Assembly (NCBI RefSeq): GCF_025200925.1
Contig: NZ_CP104174.1
Span: forward strand, 7,068,001 to 7,132,000
DNA from: Bradyrhizobium sp. CB1015
GTDB lineage: Bacteria; Pseudomonadota; Alphaproteobacteria; Rhizobiales; Xanthobacteraceae
DNA length: 64,000 nt
Direction: 5' to 3'
Shown: in pieces, positions 32,799-41,834 of the stretch
Numbering within the stretch: position 1 is the stretch's first letter
Layout of the letters: every line of letters starts with the position of its first letter
The notes under the pieces: generated by a model
Told to the model about the DNA's origin: nothing
What the model saw: only the letters and a program-made list of their open reading frames with translations
Database searches by the model: none
Translations under genes and position numbers: made by a program

Positions 32799-34385
32799 TC
32801 AATAACCCAGCGCGCAGCCGTCCTTGCGCGGATCGGAGCCGCCGGTGAGCGTGCCCTTGTCCCAATCGATCCAGATCGCCTGGGCGCCGCCGAGCGGGCC
32901 GACCACGCTGGTGGTCTTGTGGCCGAGCTTCTTCAGGCCTTCGACGATGGCCGCCGGAACGCTGTCCTCGAGCTGATACTGGCCCTCGTAGTGCAGGCCG
33001 CGCGGCATATCGATCGCCTGCTGCACGTCGCAGCCGTAGTCGAGGATGTTGGTCAGGAGATGAGTCTGGCCGGTCGGCTGGTACTGGCCGCCCATCACCG
33101 CATACGACATCGTGGAACGGCCGTCCTTGGTGAGCAGGCCCGGCATGATCGTGTGCAGCGGGCGCTTGCCGCCTTCGATGCAGTTGGGATGCCCGGGCTG
33201 GATGCGGAAGCCGCCGGCGCGGTTCTGGAACAAGACACCGGTCTTGTTCGAGACGATCGCCGAGCCGAAGGAATGCGCAACCGAGTTGATGAACGAGCAG
33301 ACGTTGCGGTCCTTGTCCACGACCGTGATGTAGATGGTCGAGGGATTCATCGGCGGCGCGACGTTCGGCAGGTCGAGCATGCCGTCCATGCGGATCTTGC
33401 TGATGTACTCGTCGGCAAAGCCCTTCTCGAGCATCTCGGCGACGTTGATCTTCATGTGCTCGGGCGAGGCGACATGCATCTCGCGGTTCATGTAGGCGAT
33501 GCGTGCCGCTTCCGCCTCGAGATGGAAGCGCTCGACGCTCACGGGCGCGTACTTGGTCAGATCGAAGCGCGACAGGATGTTGAGCATCAAGAGCGCGGTG
33601 ACGCCCGGGCCGTTCGGCGGGCACTGCCAGACGTCGTAGCCCTTGTACATTGTGCCGATCGGCGTGGTCACTTCCGTGGTGTGCGCGGCGAAATCGTCGA
33701 GCGTGTGCAGGCTGCCGATGCCCCTGAGGGTCTCGACCATGTCCTCCGCGATCTCGCCCTTGTAGAAGGCGTCGCGGCCGTCCTTGGCGATCGCGCGCAG
33801 CGTCTTGCCGAGCTCGGCCTGGCGAATGACGTCGCCGGCCACCGGCGGCCGGCCGCCCGGCAACAAATAGCGCACGGTGTTGGTGCCGTTCTTCAGCTTC
33901 TCGAACTGGTTCTTCCAGTCGAAGGCGATGCGGGGCGCGACGACATAGCCTTCCTCGGCCGCCTTGATCGCGGGCTGGAGCAGCCGGTCGAAACCGAACT
34001 TGCCGTGGTCGCGCAGCACGGTCGCGAAGGCGTCGATCACGCCGGGGATCGATACCGCATGCGCCGAGGTCAGCGGCACCGAGTTGATCTTGCGTTCGAG
34101 ATACCAGTCGGCATTCGCCGCCTTCGGCGCGCGGCCGGAGCCGTTATAGGCGACGATCTTGCCCTCGCCGCGCGGCTGGATCAGCGCAAAGCAATCGCCG
34201 CCGATACCGGTCGACTGCGGCTCGATCACGCCGAGCAGGGCCGAACCGGCGACCGCCGCGTCCACCGCGGTGCCGCCCTCGCGCAGCACCTCGATCGCGG
34301 CGAGCGAGGCCTGCGGATGCGAGGTCGCCACCATCGCATTGGTGGCGTGAACCGTGGACCTGCCGGGGAAATGGAAGTTTCTCAT
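32799..34385 (-). CDS. ggt: Gamma-glutamyltransferase family protein
   Basis: 528-aa Ntn-hydrolase. The N-terminal chain carries GGTAVDAAVAGSALLGVIEP, GIGGDCFALI and YNGSGRAP. The autoprocessing site is around NPSTIYITVVDKDRNVCSFI, where the Thr becomes the nucleophile of the small chain. SVAHSFGSAIV and HTIMPGLLTKDG, TMSYAVMGGQYQPTGQ follow. No signal peptide is visible, so it is probably cytoplasmic, like YwrD-type GGTs, and may act on gamma-glutamyl compounds or glutaryl amides. The ATG at 34385 is used; a frame to 34454 has no protein character. Monocistronic. Confidence 0.88.
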   Translation of the reverse strand: MRNFHFPGRSTVHATNAMVATSHPQASLAAIEVLREGGTAVDAAVAGSALLGVIEPQSTGIGGDCFALIQPRGEGKIVAYNGSGRAPKAANADWYLERKINSVPLTSAHAVSIPGVIDAFATVLRDHGKFGFDRLLQPAIKAAEEGYVVAPRIAFDWKNQFEKLKNGTNTVRYLLPGGRPPVAGDVIRQAELGKTLRAIAKDGRDAFYKGEIAEDMVETLRGIGSLHTLDDFAAHTTEVTTPIGTMYKGYDVWQCPPNGPGVTALLMLNILSRFDLTKYAPVSVERFHLEAEAARIAYMNREMHVASPEHMKINVAEMLEKGFADEYISKIRMDGMLDLPNVAPPMNPSTIYITVVDKDRNVCSFINSVAHSFGSAIVSNKTGVLFQNRAGGFRIQPGHPNCIEGGKRPLHTIMPGLLTKDGRSTMSYAVMGGQYQPTGQTHLLTNILDYGCDVQQAIDMPRGLHYEGQYQLEDSVPAAIVEGLKKLGHKTTSVVGPLGGAQAIWIDWDKGTLTGGSDPRKDGCALGY

Positions 34386-34581
34386 CGAATGTCTTGCTCT
34401 CTTGGCCGTCGGCGCGATGGGCGCGCCATCTCGAAAACCGCGTCTACATGACACATTCCCGCCCGGCGGGGCAATGCTGGCATACCAGGAAAATGGCAGC
34501 TATCCGCTGGGCGTATGGACCCTTCTCCGGCTTCCGCGATGCGGGTTTTCCGGGCGCGGGCCGCCTGCTAAACGAGCGGCC

Positions 34582-35340
34582 ATGAATACGGCTTACAAGG
34601 TCTGCGCCTTCTATCAATTCGTCGCCCTCCCGGATTACCGCGAGCTGCGCGAGCCGCTGCGCGCCTGCTGCGCCGGCCTTGGGCTGAAGGGCAGCGTGTT
34701 GCTGGCGCAGGAGGGCATCAACGGCACGGTCGCCGGCGCACCGGAGGCGATCGACGCCTTCGCTCGTGAGCTCGCACACGGCGACATGTTCGGCGGCAGG
34801 CTGAACAATCTCGAATTGAAATTCTCCGCTGCGGAGGCGATGCCGTTCGGACGGCTGAAGGTGCGGCTGAAGAAGGAGATCGTCACGCTGGGCGATGCAG
34901 CCGCCGATCCGACACGCCAGGTCGGCACCTATGTCGATGCGCGCGAATGGAACGCGCTGATCGCGGCACCCGACACGCTCGTGCTCGATACTCGCAACGC
35001 CTTCGAGGTGGCGATGGGAACGTTCGAGGGCGCAGTCGATCCCGGCATCAAGAGCTTCGGCCAGTTCAAGGACTTTGCCGCCGAGCGGCTCGATCCGGCA
35101 CGGCACCGCAGGATCGCGATGTTCTGCACCGGCGGCATTCGCTGCGAGAAGGCGAGCGCGCATCTGCTCGCGCGGGGCTTTGCCGAGGTCTGTCACCTCA
35201 AGGGCGGCATCCTCAGATATCTGGAGGAGGTGCCGGAGGCGGAGAGCCGCTGGCGCGGCGAATGCTTCGTGTTCGACGAGCGCGTGGCGCTCGGCCACGG
35301 TTTGCGCGAGCGAAACAAGGACGTAACGCGTGACGAATGA
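34582..35340 (+). CDS. trhO: tRNA uridine-34 hydroxylase TrhO (YceA family, rhodanese domain)
   Basis: 252-aa enzyme hydroxylating U34 of tRNA for cmo5U-type modification. It has the acylphosphatase-like N-domain (KVCAFYQFVALPDYRELREP, GSVLLAQEGINGTVAG) and a rhodanese domain with VLDTRNAFEVAMGTFEGAVDP and the active-site loop MFCTGGIRCEKASA. The short form of the family (about 250 aa) is usual in alphaproteobacteria. It overlaps slyX by 11 bp at the stop. The ATG at 34582 gives a normal N-terminus; upstream frame to 34354 is shadow sequence. Confidence 0.9.
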   Translation: MNTAYKVCAFYQFVALPDYRELREPLRACCAGLGLKGSVLLAQEGINGTVAGAPEAIDAFARELAHGDMFGGRLNNLELKFSAAEAMPFGRLKVRLKKEIVTLGDAAADPTRQVGTYVDAREWNALIAAPDTLVLDTRNAFEVAMGTFEGAVDPGIKSFGQFKDFAAERLDPARHRRIAMFCTGGIRCEKASAHLLARGFAEVCHLKGGILRYLEEVPEAESRWRGECFVFDERVALGHGLRERNKDVTRDE

Positions 35341-35548
35341 GATCAAGACGCTGAGCGAGCGCATCGACACGCTGGAGACGCGCCTCGCCTACCAGGACGA
35401 CACGATCGAGACGTTGAACCAGACCATCACCGCACAATGGAAGCAGATCGACAGGCTGACGCGGCAGATCGCCGAGCTCAATGCTCGGCTGCAGGAGGCC
35501 GAGGCAAATGCGCCAGGGCCTGCCAACGAGCCTCCGCCGCACTATTGA
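35330..35548 (+). CDS. slyX: SlyX-family coiled-coil protein
   Basis: 72-aa SlyX protein. Residues about 5-55 are an uninterrupted heptad helix (IKTLSERIDTLETRLAYQDD, TIETLNQTITAQWKQIDRLT, RQIAELNARLQ), ending in the family tail PPPHY. Start is GTG at 35330 inside the trhO coding end. It is expressed by coupling to trhO. Biochemical role unknown. Confidence 0.92.
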   Translation: MTNEIKTLSERIDTLETRLAYQDDTIETLNQTITAQWKQIDRLTRQIAELNARLQEAEANAPGPANEPPPHY

Positions 35549-35554
35549 GCGGTG

Positions 35555-37456
35555 TTACTGGCCGGACGCCTTGGGCAGCAGGTCCATGACCTCGCCGGAC
35601 ATCACCAGGCGGTTGCGGCCTGCCGCCTTGGCGGCATAGAGTGCCCGGTCGGCAGCTTCGACCAGCGCAGAGACGCCCGCGGTTCGTTCGAACGCCGGCC
35701 GGCAGGCTGCGCCGCCAAGCGAGGCGGTGACGCATCCGGCCGCCAGGTTGCTGCCATGCGCGAGGCCGGCCTCGTGAATGGCGTTGCGGATCCGTTCGCC
35801 GACCCGGGCGCAGCCGGCGGCGTCGATGTTCGGCAGCAGCATGGTGAATTCCTCACCGCCATAACGCGCCGCCAGATCGCCGGCGCGCTGCGCCTCGGCC
35901 GCGATGATCTTTGCGATCAGGCGCAGGCACGCATCGCCCGCGGGATGGCCGTATTCATCGTTGTAGGCCTTGAAGTGGTCGACATCGATCATCAGCAAAG
36001 CAAGGCTGGAGCGGTCGCGATAGGAACGCGCCCATTCCTCCTTCAGACGCTCGTCGAAGCGGCGGCGATTGGCAAGGCCGGTGAGGCTGTCCTCGATCGC
36101 CAGCGTCTCGAGCCTCGTTTCCAGCTTCTTGTGCTCCGTGATGTCGCGGGAGATCGCGACCACGCCGTCGACGCGGCCATCGTCCTTGCGCGTAACCCGC
36201 ATGGTCGATTCCAGCCAGATTTCGCCGTTCTGCCGGTGCGAGTTGCGGTAGGTGAGACGCGCCTCCTCCTTCTCGCCGCGCTTCATGGCATCGACGATCG
36301 CCTGGACCTCCGGCAGATCCTCCGGATTGACACCCGCGAGGGCCGGCGAACCGATCAGCTGATTTGGACGCCAGCCGACGACGCGGACCGACGAGGGCGA
36401 GACATAGCGCAGCCGCTCATCGAGGCCGATGCGGGTCACCATATCGCTGGAGCCTTCGGCCAGCAGGCGGAAATGCGCCTCCGTCTCGGCCAGCGCGACG
36501 GCCATGCGCTGGCCGCGCTGCAACTGCCGCACCAGCACGCCGCCGATGACCGCGATCAGCATCACCGGCGCGAGCACGTAGAGCATGCGCGAGATTGCCG
36601 CCGTGCGCCAGGGCGCGAGCAACTCGACCTTGTCGACGGTGGCGAGCAGGAGGAGCGGGAAGCGGCTGCTGCGATTGAAGAAGCTGACGCGTTCGGCGCC
36701 GTCCAGCGGCGACGTGAAATGGTGGGCGCCGCTCGGCCGTTGCAGGCTCGGCTCGCGGAACAACGGCTTGTCGGCGACGCTGCGCCCGACGAATGTCTCG
36801 TTGCTGGGATTGCGCGCGATGATCAGGCCGTCGCCATGCGCCAGCGACACGGAGCTGTTGCGGCCGATCTCGAACTGCTCGTAGAAGTGCGACAGGTATT
36901 TCGAGCTGATGGTCGCGAGCACCACGCCGCCGAAGCTGCCGTCCGGCTTGTTGAAGCGGCGTGACAGGGTCACGACCCATTCGCCGTCCAGCAGACTCTT
37001 TACGGGACGGCCGACATGGGCCTCGCGCTTGGGCGAGAGCTGGTGATATCGGAAGAAGGCATCGTCGCTGAAGGTCGTCCGGATCGTACCGGGAGAGGTC
37101 AGCCAGTTGCCCTGATCATCGATGATGGCGAGGCTGTGGATGCGCGCGATCGCCTTCTTGCGCACGTCCAGCAAGGTGCGCAGCTTCGCGATCGTGGCCG
37201 GCGCAGTGCCGTCCATCTCCAGCCGGCTGACCACGCCGACCACGCCGGAATCCAGGAGATCGAGGCTGTCCTCGGCATGCTGGGTCAGCGAACGCGCAAC
37301 GTTCGCCATCTCCATCTCGGCGTCCTTGAGCACCGCATCGCGTGCCGTCCATTCACCCCAACCGCTGACGCCGAGGATGGTCGCGCAGGTCAGCGCGACG
37401 AAAGCCGCCGCGCGCAGCGGCAGGCGGCTCCATCCGGCTCGTTGGGTAGCACTCAT
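35555..37456 (-). CDS. Diguanylate cyclase with dCACHE, PAS and GGDEF domains
   Basis: 633-aa membrane sensor. One N-terminal helix (PLRAAAFVALTCATILGVSG), a periplasmic dCACHE domain (about 40-290, EDSLDLLDSGVVGVVSRLEM, FFRYHQLSPKREAHVGRPVK), a second helix (LYVLAPVMLIAVIGGVLVRQ), a PAS domain (about 325-445, LAEGSSDMVTRIGLDERLRY, DITEHKKLE) and a GGDEF domain. The catalytic motif is RYGGEEF, and RAGD five residues before it is the inhibitory I-site, so the enzyme should be an active and feedback-inhibited cyclase. The CACHE domain likely senses a small extracellular ligand. Start ATG 37456. Confidence 0.92.
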   Translation of the reverse strand: MSATQRAGWSRLPLRAAAFVALTCATILGVSGWGEWTARDAVLKDAEMEMANVARSLTQHAEDSLDLLDSGVVGVVSRLEMDGTAPATIAKLRTLLDVRKKAIARIHSLAIIDDQGNWLTSPGTIRTTFSDDAFFRYHQLSPKREAHVGRPVKSLLDGEWVVTLSRRFNKPDGSFGGVVLATISSKYLSHFYEQFEIGRNSSVSLAHGDGLIIARNPSNETFVGRSVADKPLFREPSLQRPSGAHHFTSPLDGAERVSFFNRSSRFPLLLLATVDKVELLAPWRTAAISRMLYVLAPVMLIAVIGGVLVRQLQRGQRMAVALAETEAHFRLLAEGSSDMVTRIGLDERLRYVSPSSVRVVGWRPNQLIGSPALAGVNPEDLPEVQAIVDAMKRGEKEEARLTYRNSHRQNGEIWLESTMRVTRKDDGRVDGVVAISRDITEHKKLETRLETLAIEDSLTGLANRRRFDERLKEEWARSYRDRSSLALLMIDVDHFKAYNDEYGHPAGDACLRLIAKIIAAEAQRAGDLAARYGGEEFTMLLPNIDAAGCARVGERIRNAIHEAGLAHGSNLAAGCVTASLGGAACRPAFERTAGVSALVEAADRALYAAKAAGRNRLVMSGEVMDLLPKASGQ

Positions 37457-37632
37457 GCGGCAGGGTCCTCCGATCGTTCGGAAACCTCTGCCGCTTCTGT
37501 TATTTAATCCTGAAATCGCTACCGGACTACGCGGCGATTCCTGCCCTTTCCAGTAGTCCTACGGATGCGGCGATCGGCGCATCGCTAACAAGACATTAGC
37601 GGGCCTATCGGAATCCGGCGCGCCCGACGCCG

Positions 37633-37881
<249 letters not shown>

Positions 37882-37954
37882 TCACCCTGGTTCCCCTGTT
37901 CCGCTGAGGGCCGCGGCGGTGTATCAGGAGGCACAACCCGCTTCAGGACCATTC

Positions 37955-38989
37955 GTGCCCCAGTCTTCGACGAAACCCTTCATCGACGTTCTCTCCGGCC
38001 AACGCCAGACCATCCCGCCCATGTGGATGATGCGCCAGGCCGGGCGCTATTTGCCGGAATATCGCGAGGTGCGCGCCAAGGCCGGCGGCTTCCTCGATCT
38101 CTGCTTCAACCCGGAGCTTGCCGCCGAGGTGACGCTGCAGCCGATCCGAAAGTTCGGCTTCGACACGGCGATCATCTTCTCCGACATTCTGGTGATCCCT
38201 TACGCGCTCGGACGTGAGGTGCGGTTCGAGGTCGGCGAGGGCCCGCGGCTCGAGCCGCTGGACGATCCGGCCAAAGTGGCGACGCTGGCGCCGCGCGCAG
38301 ATTTCGGCAGGCTCGAGCCGGTGTTCGAGGCGCTGAAGATCGTGCGCGGTGCGCTCGATCCCAAGGTCGCGCTGATCGGCTTCTGCGGCGCGCCGTGGAC
38401 GGTGGCGACCTACATGGTCGCGGGCCACGGCACGCCGGACCAGGCGCCGGCCCGGATGATGGCCTACCGGCATCCGGAAGCTTTTGCGCAGATCATCGAC
38501 GTGCTGGTCGACAACTCGGTTCAGTATCTGCTGGCACAGCTCGCCGCCGGCGCCGACGCGTTGCAGATCTTCGACACCTGGGCCGGCGTGCTGCCGCCCA
38601 GCGAGTTCGCGCGCTGGTCGGTCGAGCCGACGCGGCGCATCGTGGAGGGCGTGAGGGCCAAGGTGCCGGACGCGAAGATCATCGGCTTCCCCCGCGGCGC
38701 CGGCGCGCTGCTGCCTGCTTACGTCGAGGCGACCGGCGTCGACGCGGTCAGCATCGACTGGACCGCGGAGCCGGCCTTCATCCGCGAGCGGGTGCAGAGC
38801 AAGGTCGCGGTGCAGGGCAATCTCGATCCGCTGGTGCTGATCACGGGCGGCGCCGCGCTCGACCGCGCGGTCGACAACGTGCTGGCCAATTTTGCGCAAG
38901 GGCGGCTGATCTTCAACCTCGGCCACGGCATCCAGCCGGAAACGCCGATCGCCCATGTCGAGCAGATGATCAGGCGCGTGCGGGGCTGA
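37955..38989 (+). CDS. hemE: Uroporphyrinogen decarboxylase
   Basis: 344-aa heme-pathway enzyme converting uroporphyrinogen III to coproporphyrinogen III. Signature 1 is [20 protein letters not shown] (the catalytic Arg pair); [14 protein letters not shown] follows with the catalytic Asp. Signature 2 is [20 protein letters not shown], and [11 protein letters not shown] lies near the end. The start is GTG at 37955 with agga 8 bp upstream; this gives the normal family length. It is monocistronic here, with the other HemC-like gene of the window 5 kb away and in another context. Confidence 0.95.
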   Translation: MPQSSTKPFIDVLSGQRQTIPPMWMMRQAGRYLPEYREVRAKAGGFLDLCFNPELAAEVTLQPIRKFGFDTAIIFSDILVIPYALGREVRFEVGEGPRLEPLDDPAKVATLAPRADFGRLEPVFEALKIVRGALDPKVALIGFCGAPWTVATYMVAGHGTPDQAPARMMAYRHPEAFAQIIDVLVDNSVQYLLAQLAAGADALQIFDTWAGVLPPSEFARWSVEPTRRIVEGVRAKVPDAKIIGFPRGAGALLPAYVEATGVDAVSIDWTAEPAFIRERVQSKVAVQGNLDPLVLITGGAALDRAVDNVLANFAQGRLIFNLGHGIQPETPIAHVEQMIRRVRG

Positions 38990-38996
38990 TTGTTTC

Positions 38997-39192
38997 GCCC
39001 CTTCGGGCGCGGCAAAACAAAAAGTGCGAAAACAACCCCATGCACAGTAGCCAAGCCGTTGAAAACATTATGCGGAGATGACTCGCTCGTGCGTTTTGAC
39101 TTGTCGGGCAAAACAGGCGCAGAATAGCATCATCGCAGATCGTGATTTCGGCGAGGTTTACCGCAGCCGGCTGCGCTCGGAGAGAGGCCACG
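38997..39192. other. Intergenic region after hemE: GC hairpin with A-tract and a common rhizobial repeat-like sequence
   Basis: cgccccttcgggcg forms a small hairpin flanked by tttgtttt-like and aaaacaaaa tracts just after hemE (a weak terminator candidate). The rest (for example gcgaaaacaaccccatgcac and gacttgtcgggcaaaacagg) has the look of Bradyrhizobium intergenic repeat DNA, but no second copy is in this window. Confidence 0.4.
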
Positions 39193-40038
39193 TCAGGCGA
39201 GGAAATCGCTGCGATTCACCCGGCTGAGCGACGTTTCGAGCCGGAGATCGTCGCGCCTGATCTCTTCGACCGTCTCGAAGGTGAAACGGATGTGCTCGGC
39301 CGCAGCCGCTTCAGCCTCCTTGCTCTTGCCTGCGATCACCGCGTCCGCGAGCGCCAGATGTTGCTCCAGCAGCTGGTCGCGGACGCCCTCGCGCAAATAG
39401 AGTTGCGCGCGGCTGTAGAAGATGTTGTTGCGCAAGAGGTCGGCAAGCGCGCGCATGACGTGGAGCAACACCACGTTGTGACTCGCCTCGTAGATCAGGA
39501 GATGAAGCTCCACGTCGGCATCACCCTCCTGGCTCGGATCTTCGAGCTTGTGGGCCTTTCGCATCCGGTCGGCGCAATCCCGGATCGCCTGCCGGTCGAG
39601 ATCCGTGCCACGCAGTGCGGCGAAGCGGGCGGCGTGCGCCTCCTGAATCCTGCGGAATTCGAAATAGTCGGCCGTGACACGCGGCTTGTCCTGCAACAGC
39701 GTAGCGAGGGGCCGCAGCAGCGGCGACAGGAACTGGGCGACGAACGTCCCCGAGCGGGTGGTGGCGAGCAGCCCGCGCTTTTCGAGGATCTGCAGCGCCT
39801 CGCGCAGTGAGGGTCGCGAGATCTCCAGCTTCTCGGCGAGATCCCGCTCAGCCGCAAGCTTTTCTCCGGGCCGTAATACGCCCTCGAGGATCAGCTTCTC
39901 GATGTGATCGGCCATCGCTTCCGCGATTTTCGGCGTCCGGACGACGTTGCTCAAGATGGCACCTATCCCTTTGGCGCGGCGCGCAGATTCCCTTGGCAGT
40001 ATGGCGCTTTCGCGCCCTCGGTCAAGCATCCTCCCCAC
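39193..40038 (-). CDS. lldR: GntR/FadR-family regulator of lactate genes (LldR type)
   Basis: 281 aa from the ATG at 40038. The winged helix (about 35-100) is KIAEAMADHIEKLILEGVLR, PGEKLAAERDLAEKLEISRP, SLREALQILEKRGLL. The FCD ligand domain has FEFRRIQEAHAARFAALRGT, ADVELHLLIYEASHNVVLLH and HLALADAVIAGKSKEAEAAA with metal-binding His/Asp residues. A TTG at 39954 (LSNVVRTPKIAEAM) could be the true start, since the extra N-terminus is Arg-rich and unconserved. It is divergent from lldP-lldD, with an FadR-type operator between them. It likely senses lactate. Confidence 0.82.
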   Translation of the reverse strand: MGRMLDRGRESAILPRESARRAKGIGAILSNVVRTPKIAEAMADHIEKLILEGVLRPGEKLAAERDLAEKLEISRPSLREALQILEKRGLLATTRSGTFVAQFLSPLLRPLATLLQDKPRVTADYFEFRRIQEAHAARFAALRGTDLDRQAIRDCADRMRKAHKLEDPSQEGDADVELHLLIYEASHNVVLLHVMRALADLLRNNIFYSRAQLYLREGVRDQLLEQHLALADAVIAGKSKEAEAAAAEHIRFTFETVEEIRRDDLRLETSLSRVNRSDFLA

Positions 40039-40068
40039 CGCCTATACCTGATGAATAATATTTCCCAA

Positions 40069-40124
40069 TTGACATTCATGGTAAATTAATTTTACCAGGG
40101 CTGGTATCGGACAATATGGATACC
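40069..40124 (+). promoter_or_regulatory. Promoter and GntR-type operators of lldP-lldD
   Basis: A perfect -35 TTGACA is at 40069-40074. The palindrome tggtaaattaattttacca (40079-40097, 7-bp perfect arms) covers the spacer and presumed -10 region. A second inverted repeat, ggtatc (40103-40108) with gatacc (40119-40124), follows. TGGT-ACCA symmetry is the FadR/LldR-subfamily pattern, so repression by the divergent regulator is the simplest reading. No good -10 is obvious outside the palindrome. Confidence 0.75.
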
Positions 40125-40174
40125 CAAGACCGTGGACCAGCCGCGGCGGATGAGGACAACGCGAGGAGATTTTC

Positions 40175-41821
40175 GTGGCGTGGACCCAGGCTTACGACCC
40201 CTTCAACAATCCATGGCTCTCGACCGCCGCGGCGGCGCTGCCGGTCATCGTGCTGCTGAGTGCGATTGCGGTCTTCGAAATCAAGGCGCATTGGGCGGCA
40301 GCCATTGGCCTCGTGACCGCCCTCGGCGTTGCCGTGTTCGCGTTCGGCATGCCGGCGGGCATGGCCGGAATGGCCGCGGTCTACGGCGCGGGCTTCGGGC
40401 TCCTGCCGATCGGCTGGATCATCATCAACATCATCTTCCTCTATCAGCTTCTGAACGAGAAGGGCGAGTTCGCGGTGCTGCAACGCTCGGTCTCCTCGAT
40501 CAGTGACGATCGCCGCCTGCAGCTGCTCTTCATCGCGTTTTCGCTGGGTGCGTTCTTCGAGGGCGCCGCAGGGTTCGGCACGCCGGTTGCGGTCACTGCC
40601 GCGATGCTGATTGGGCTTGGCTTTTCGCCGCTCGCCGCCTCCGGCCTGTCGCTGATCGCCAATACCGCGCCGGTCGCCTATGGCGCGCTCGGAACGCCCG
40701 TGATCGCGCTCAGCGCGGTGACCGGGCTGGATCTCCAGGAGCTGAGCGGGATGATCGGGCGGCAGCTGCCGTTCTTCTCGCTGCTGGTGCCGTTCTGGCT
40801 GATCTGGGCCTTCGTCGGCTTCCGCCGAATGCTCGAGATCTGGCCCGCCATTCTGGTGGCCGGCGTCTCGTTCGCGGTTCCGCAATATTTGGTCTCGAAC
40901 TTCCATGGGCCGTGGCTGGTCGACGTGATTGCCGCGGTGGTATCCATGGCAAGCCTCGCGCTGTTCCTGCGCGTCTGGCGGCCCACGCATGCGATGAAGG
41001 AGATGCCGGCGCGCTATGGCGCCCCGCTAGCGGACGAGGCTCCCGTCGGCAAGACCACCAAGGCGGCTGTCGCCAAGGCATGGAGGCCCTGGCTCATCTT
41101 CTCGGCCTTCGTCTTCGCCTGGGGCACGCCGCAGGTGAAGAGCTGGCTCGACGGCATCTGGGTCGCCAAGTTTCCCGTGCTCGGGCTGCACAACCTCGTT
41201 CAGAAGGCGCCGCCGGTCGTGGCCAAGCCTGTCGCAGAGGGCGCGGTCTATGTGCTCAATCTGCTCTCGGCGGCCGGCACCGGCATTCTCCTGTCGGCGA
41301 TCATTTCGGGCCTGCTGGTCGGCTACGGTCCGCTCGGTCTGATCCGAATTTATGCGCGCACGCTCTATTTGACGCGCTATTCGCTCGCGACCATCGCCTG
41401 CATGCTGGCTCTCGGCTTCGTCACGCGCTACTCCGGCACGGATGCCACGCTCGGTCTGGCCTTCGCCAAGACCGGGGCGCTCTATCCGTTCTTCGGCGCG
41501 CTGATCGGCTGGCTCGGCGTCGCGCTGACGGGGTCGGATACGTCCTCGAACGTGCTGTTCGGGGGACTTCAGCGCATCAGCGCCGAACAGATCGGCGTCA
41601 GTCCGGTGCTTATGGCAGCCGCCAACAGCTCCGGTGGCGTCATGGGCAAGATGATCGACGCGCAGAGCATCGTGGTCGCGTCCACGGCCACCAAATGGTA
41701 CGGCCACGAGGGCACGATCCTGCGCTTCGTCTTCTTCCACAGCTTCGCGCTCGTCGTTCTCGTCGGCATCCTGGTGCTGGGCCAGGCCTATGTCTGGCCG
41801 CTCAAGCTGCTCGTGCCCTGA
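40175..41821 (+). CDS. lldP: L-lactate permease
   Basis: 548-aa polytopic lactate:proton symporter of the LctP family. Motifs: NIIFLYQLLNEKGEFAVLQR, FSLGAFFEGAAGFGTPVAVT (family signature), SLIANTAPVAYGALGTPVI and WLGVALTGSDTSSNVLFGGLQ, with NSSGGVMGKMIDAQSIVVA near the end. GTG start at 40175 with gaggag 7 bp upstream. Followed after 13 bp by lldD in the same operon; regulator and operator lie upstream. Confidence 0.95.
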   Translation: MAWTQAYDPFNNPWLSTAAAALPVIVLLSAIAVFEIKAHWAAAIGLVTALGVAVFAFGMPAGMAGMAAVYGAGFGLLPIGWIIINIIFLYQLLNEKGEFAVLQRSVSSISDDRRLQLLFIAFSLGAFFEGAAGFGTPVAVTAAMLIGLGFSPLAASGLSLIANTAPVAYGALGTPVIALSAVTGLDLQELSGMIGRQLPFFSLLVPFWLIWAFVGFRRMLEIWPAILVAGVSFAVPQYLVSNFHGPWLVDVIAAVVSMASLALFLRVWRPTHAMKEMPARYGAPLADEAPVGKTTKAAVAKAWRPWLIFSAFVFAWGTPQVKSWLDGIWVAKFPVLGLHNLVQKAPPVVAKPVAEGAVYVLNLLSAAGTGILLSAIISGLLVGYGPLGLIRIYARTLYLTRYSLATIACMLALGFVTRYSGTDATLGLAFAKTGALYPFFGALIGWLGVALTGSDTSSNVLFGGLQRISAEQIGVSPVLMAAANSSGGVMGKMIDAQSIVVASTATKWYGHEGTILRFVFFHSFALVVLVGILVLGQAYVWPLKLLVP

Positions 41822-41834
41822 TCGGAGGCTGGCG

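Noticed and set aside
32919..34451. A 510-residue plus-strand frame opposite the gamma-glutamyltransferase
   Set aside because: Antisense shadow; the minus-strand product has all family motifs.
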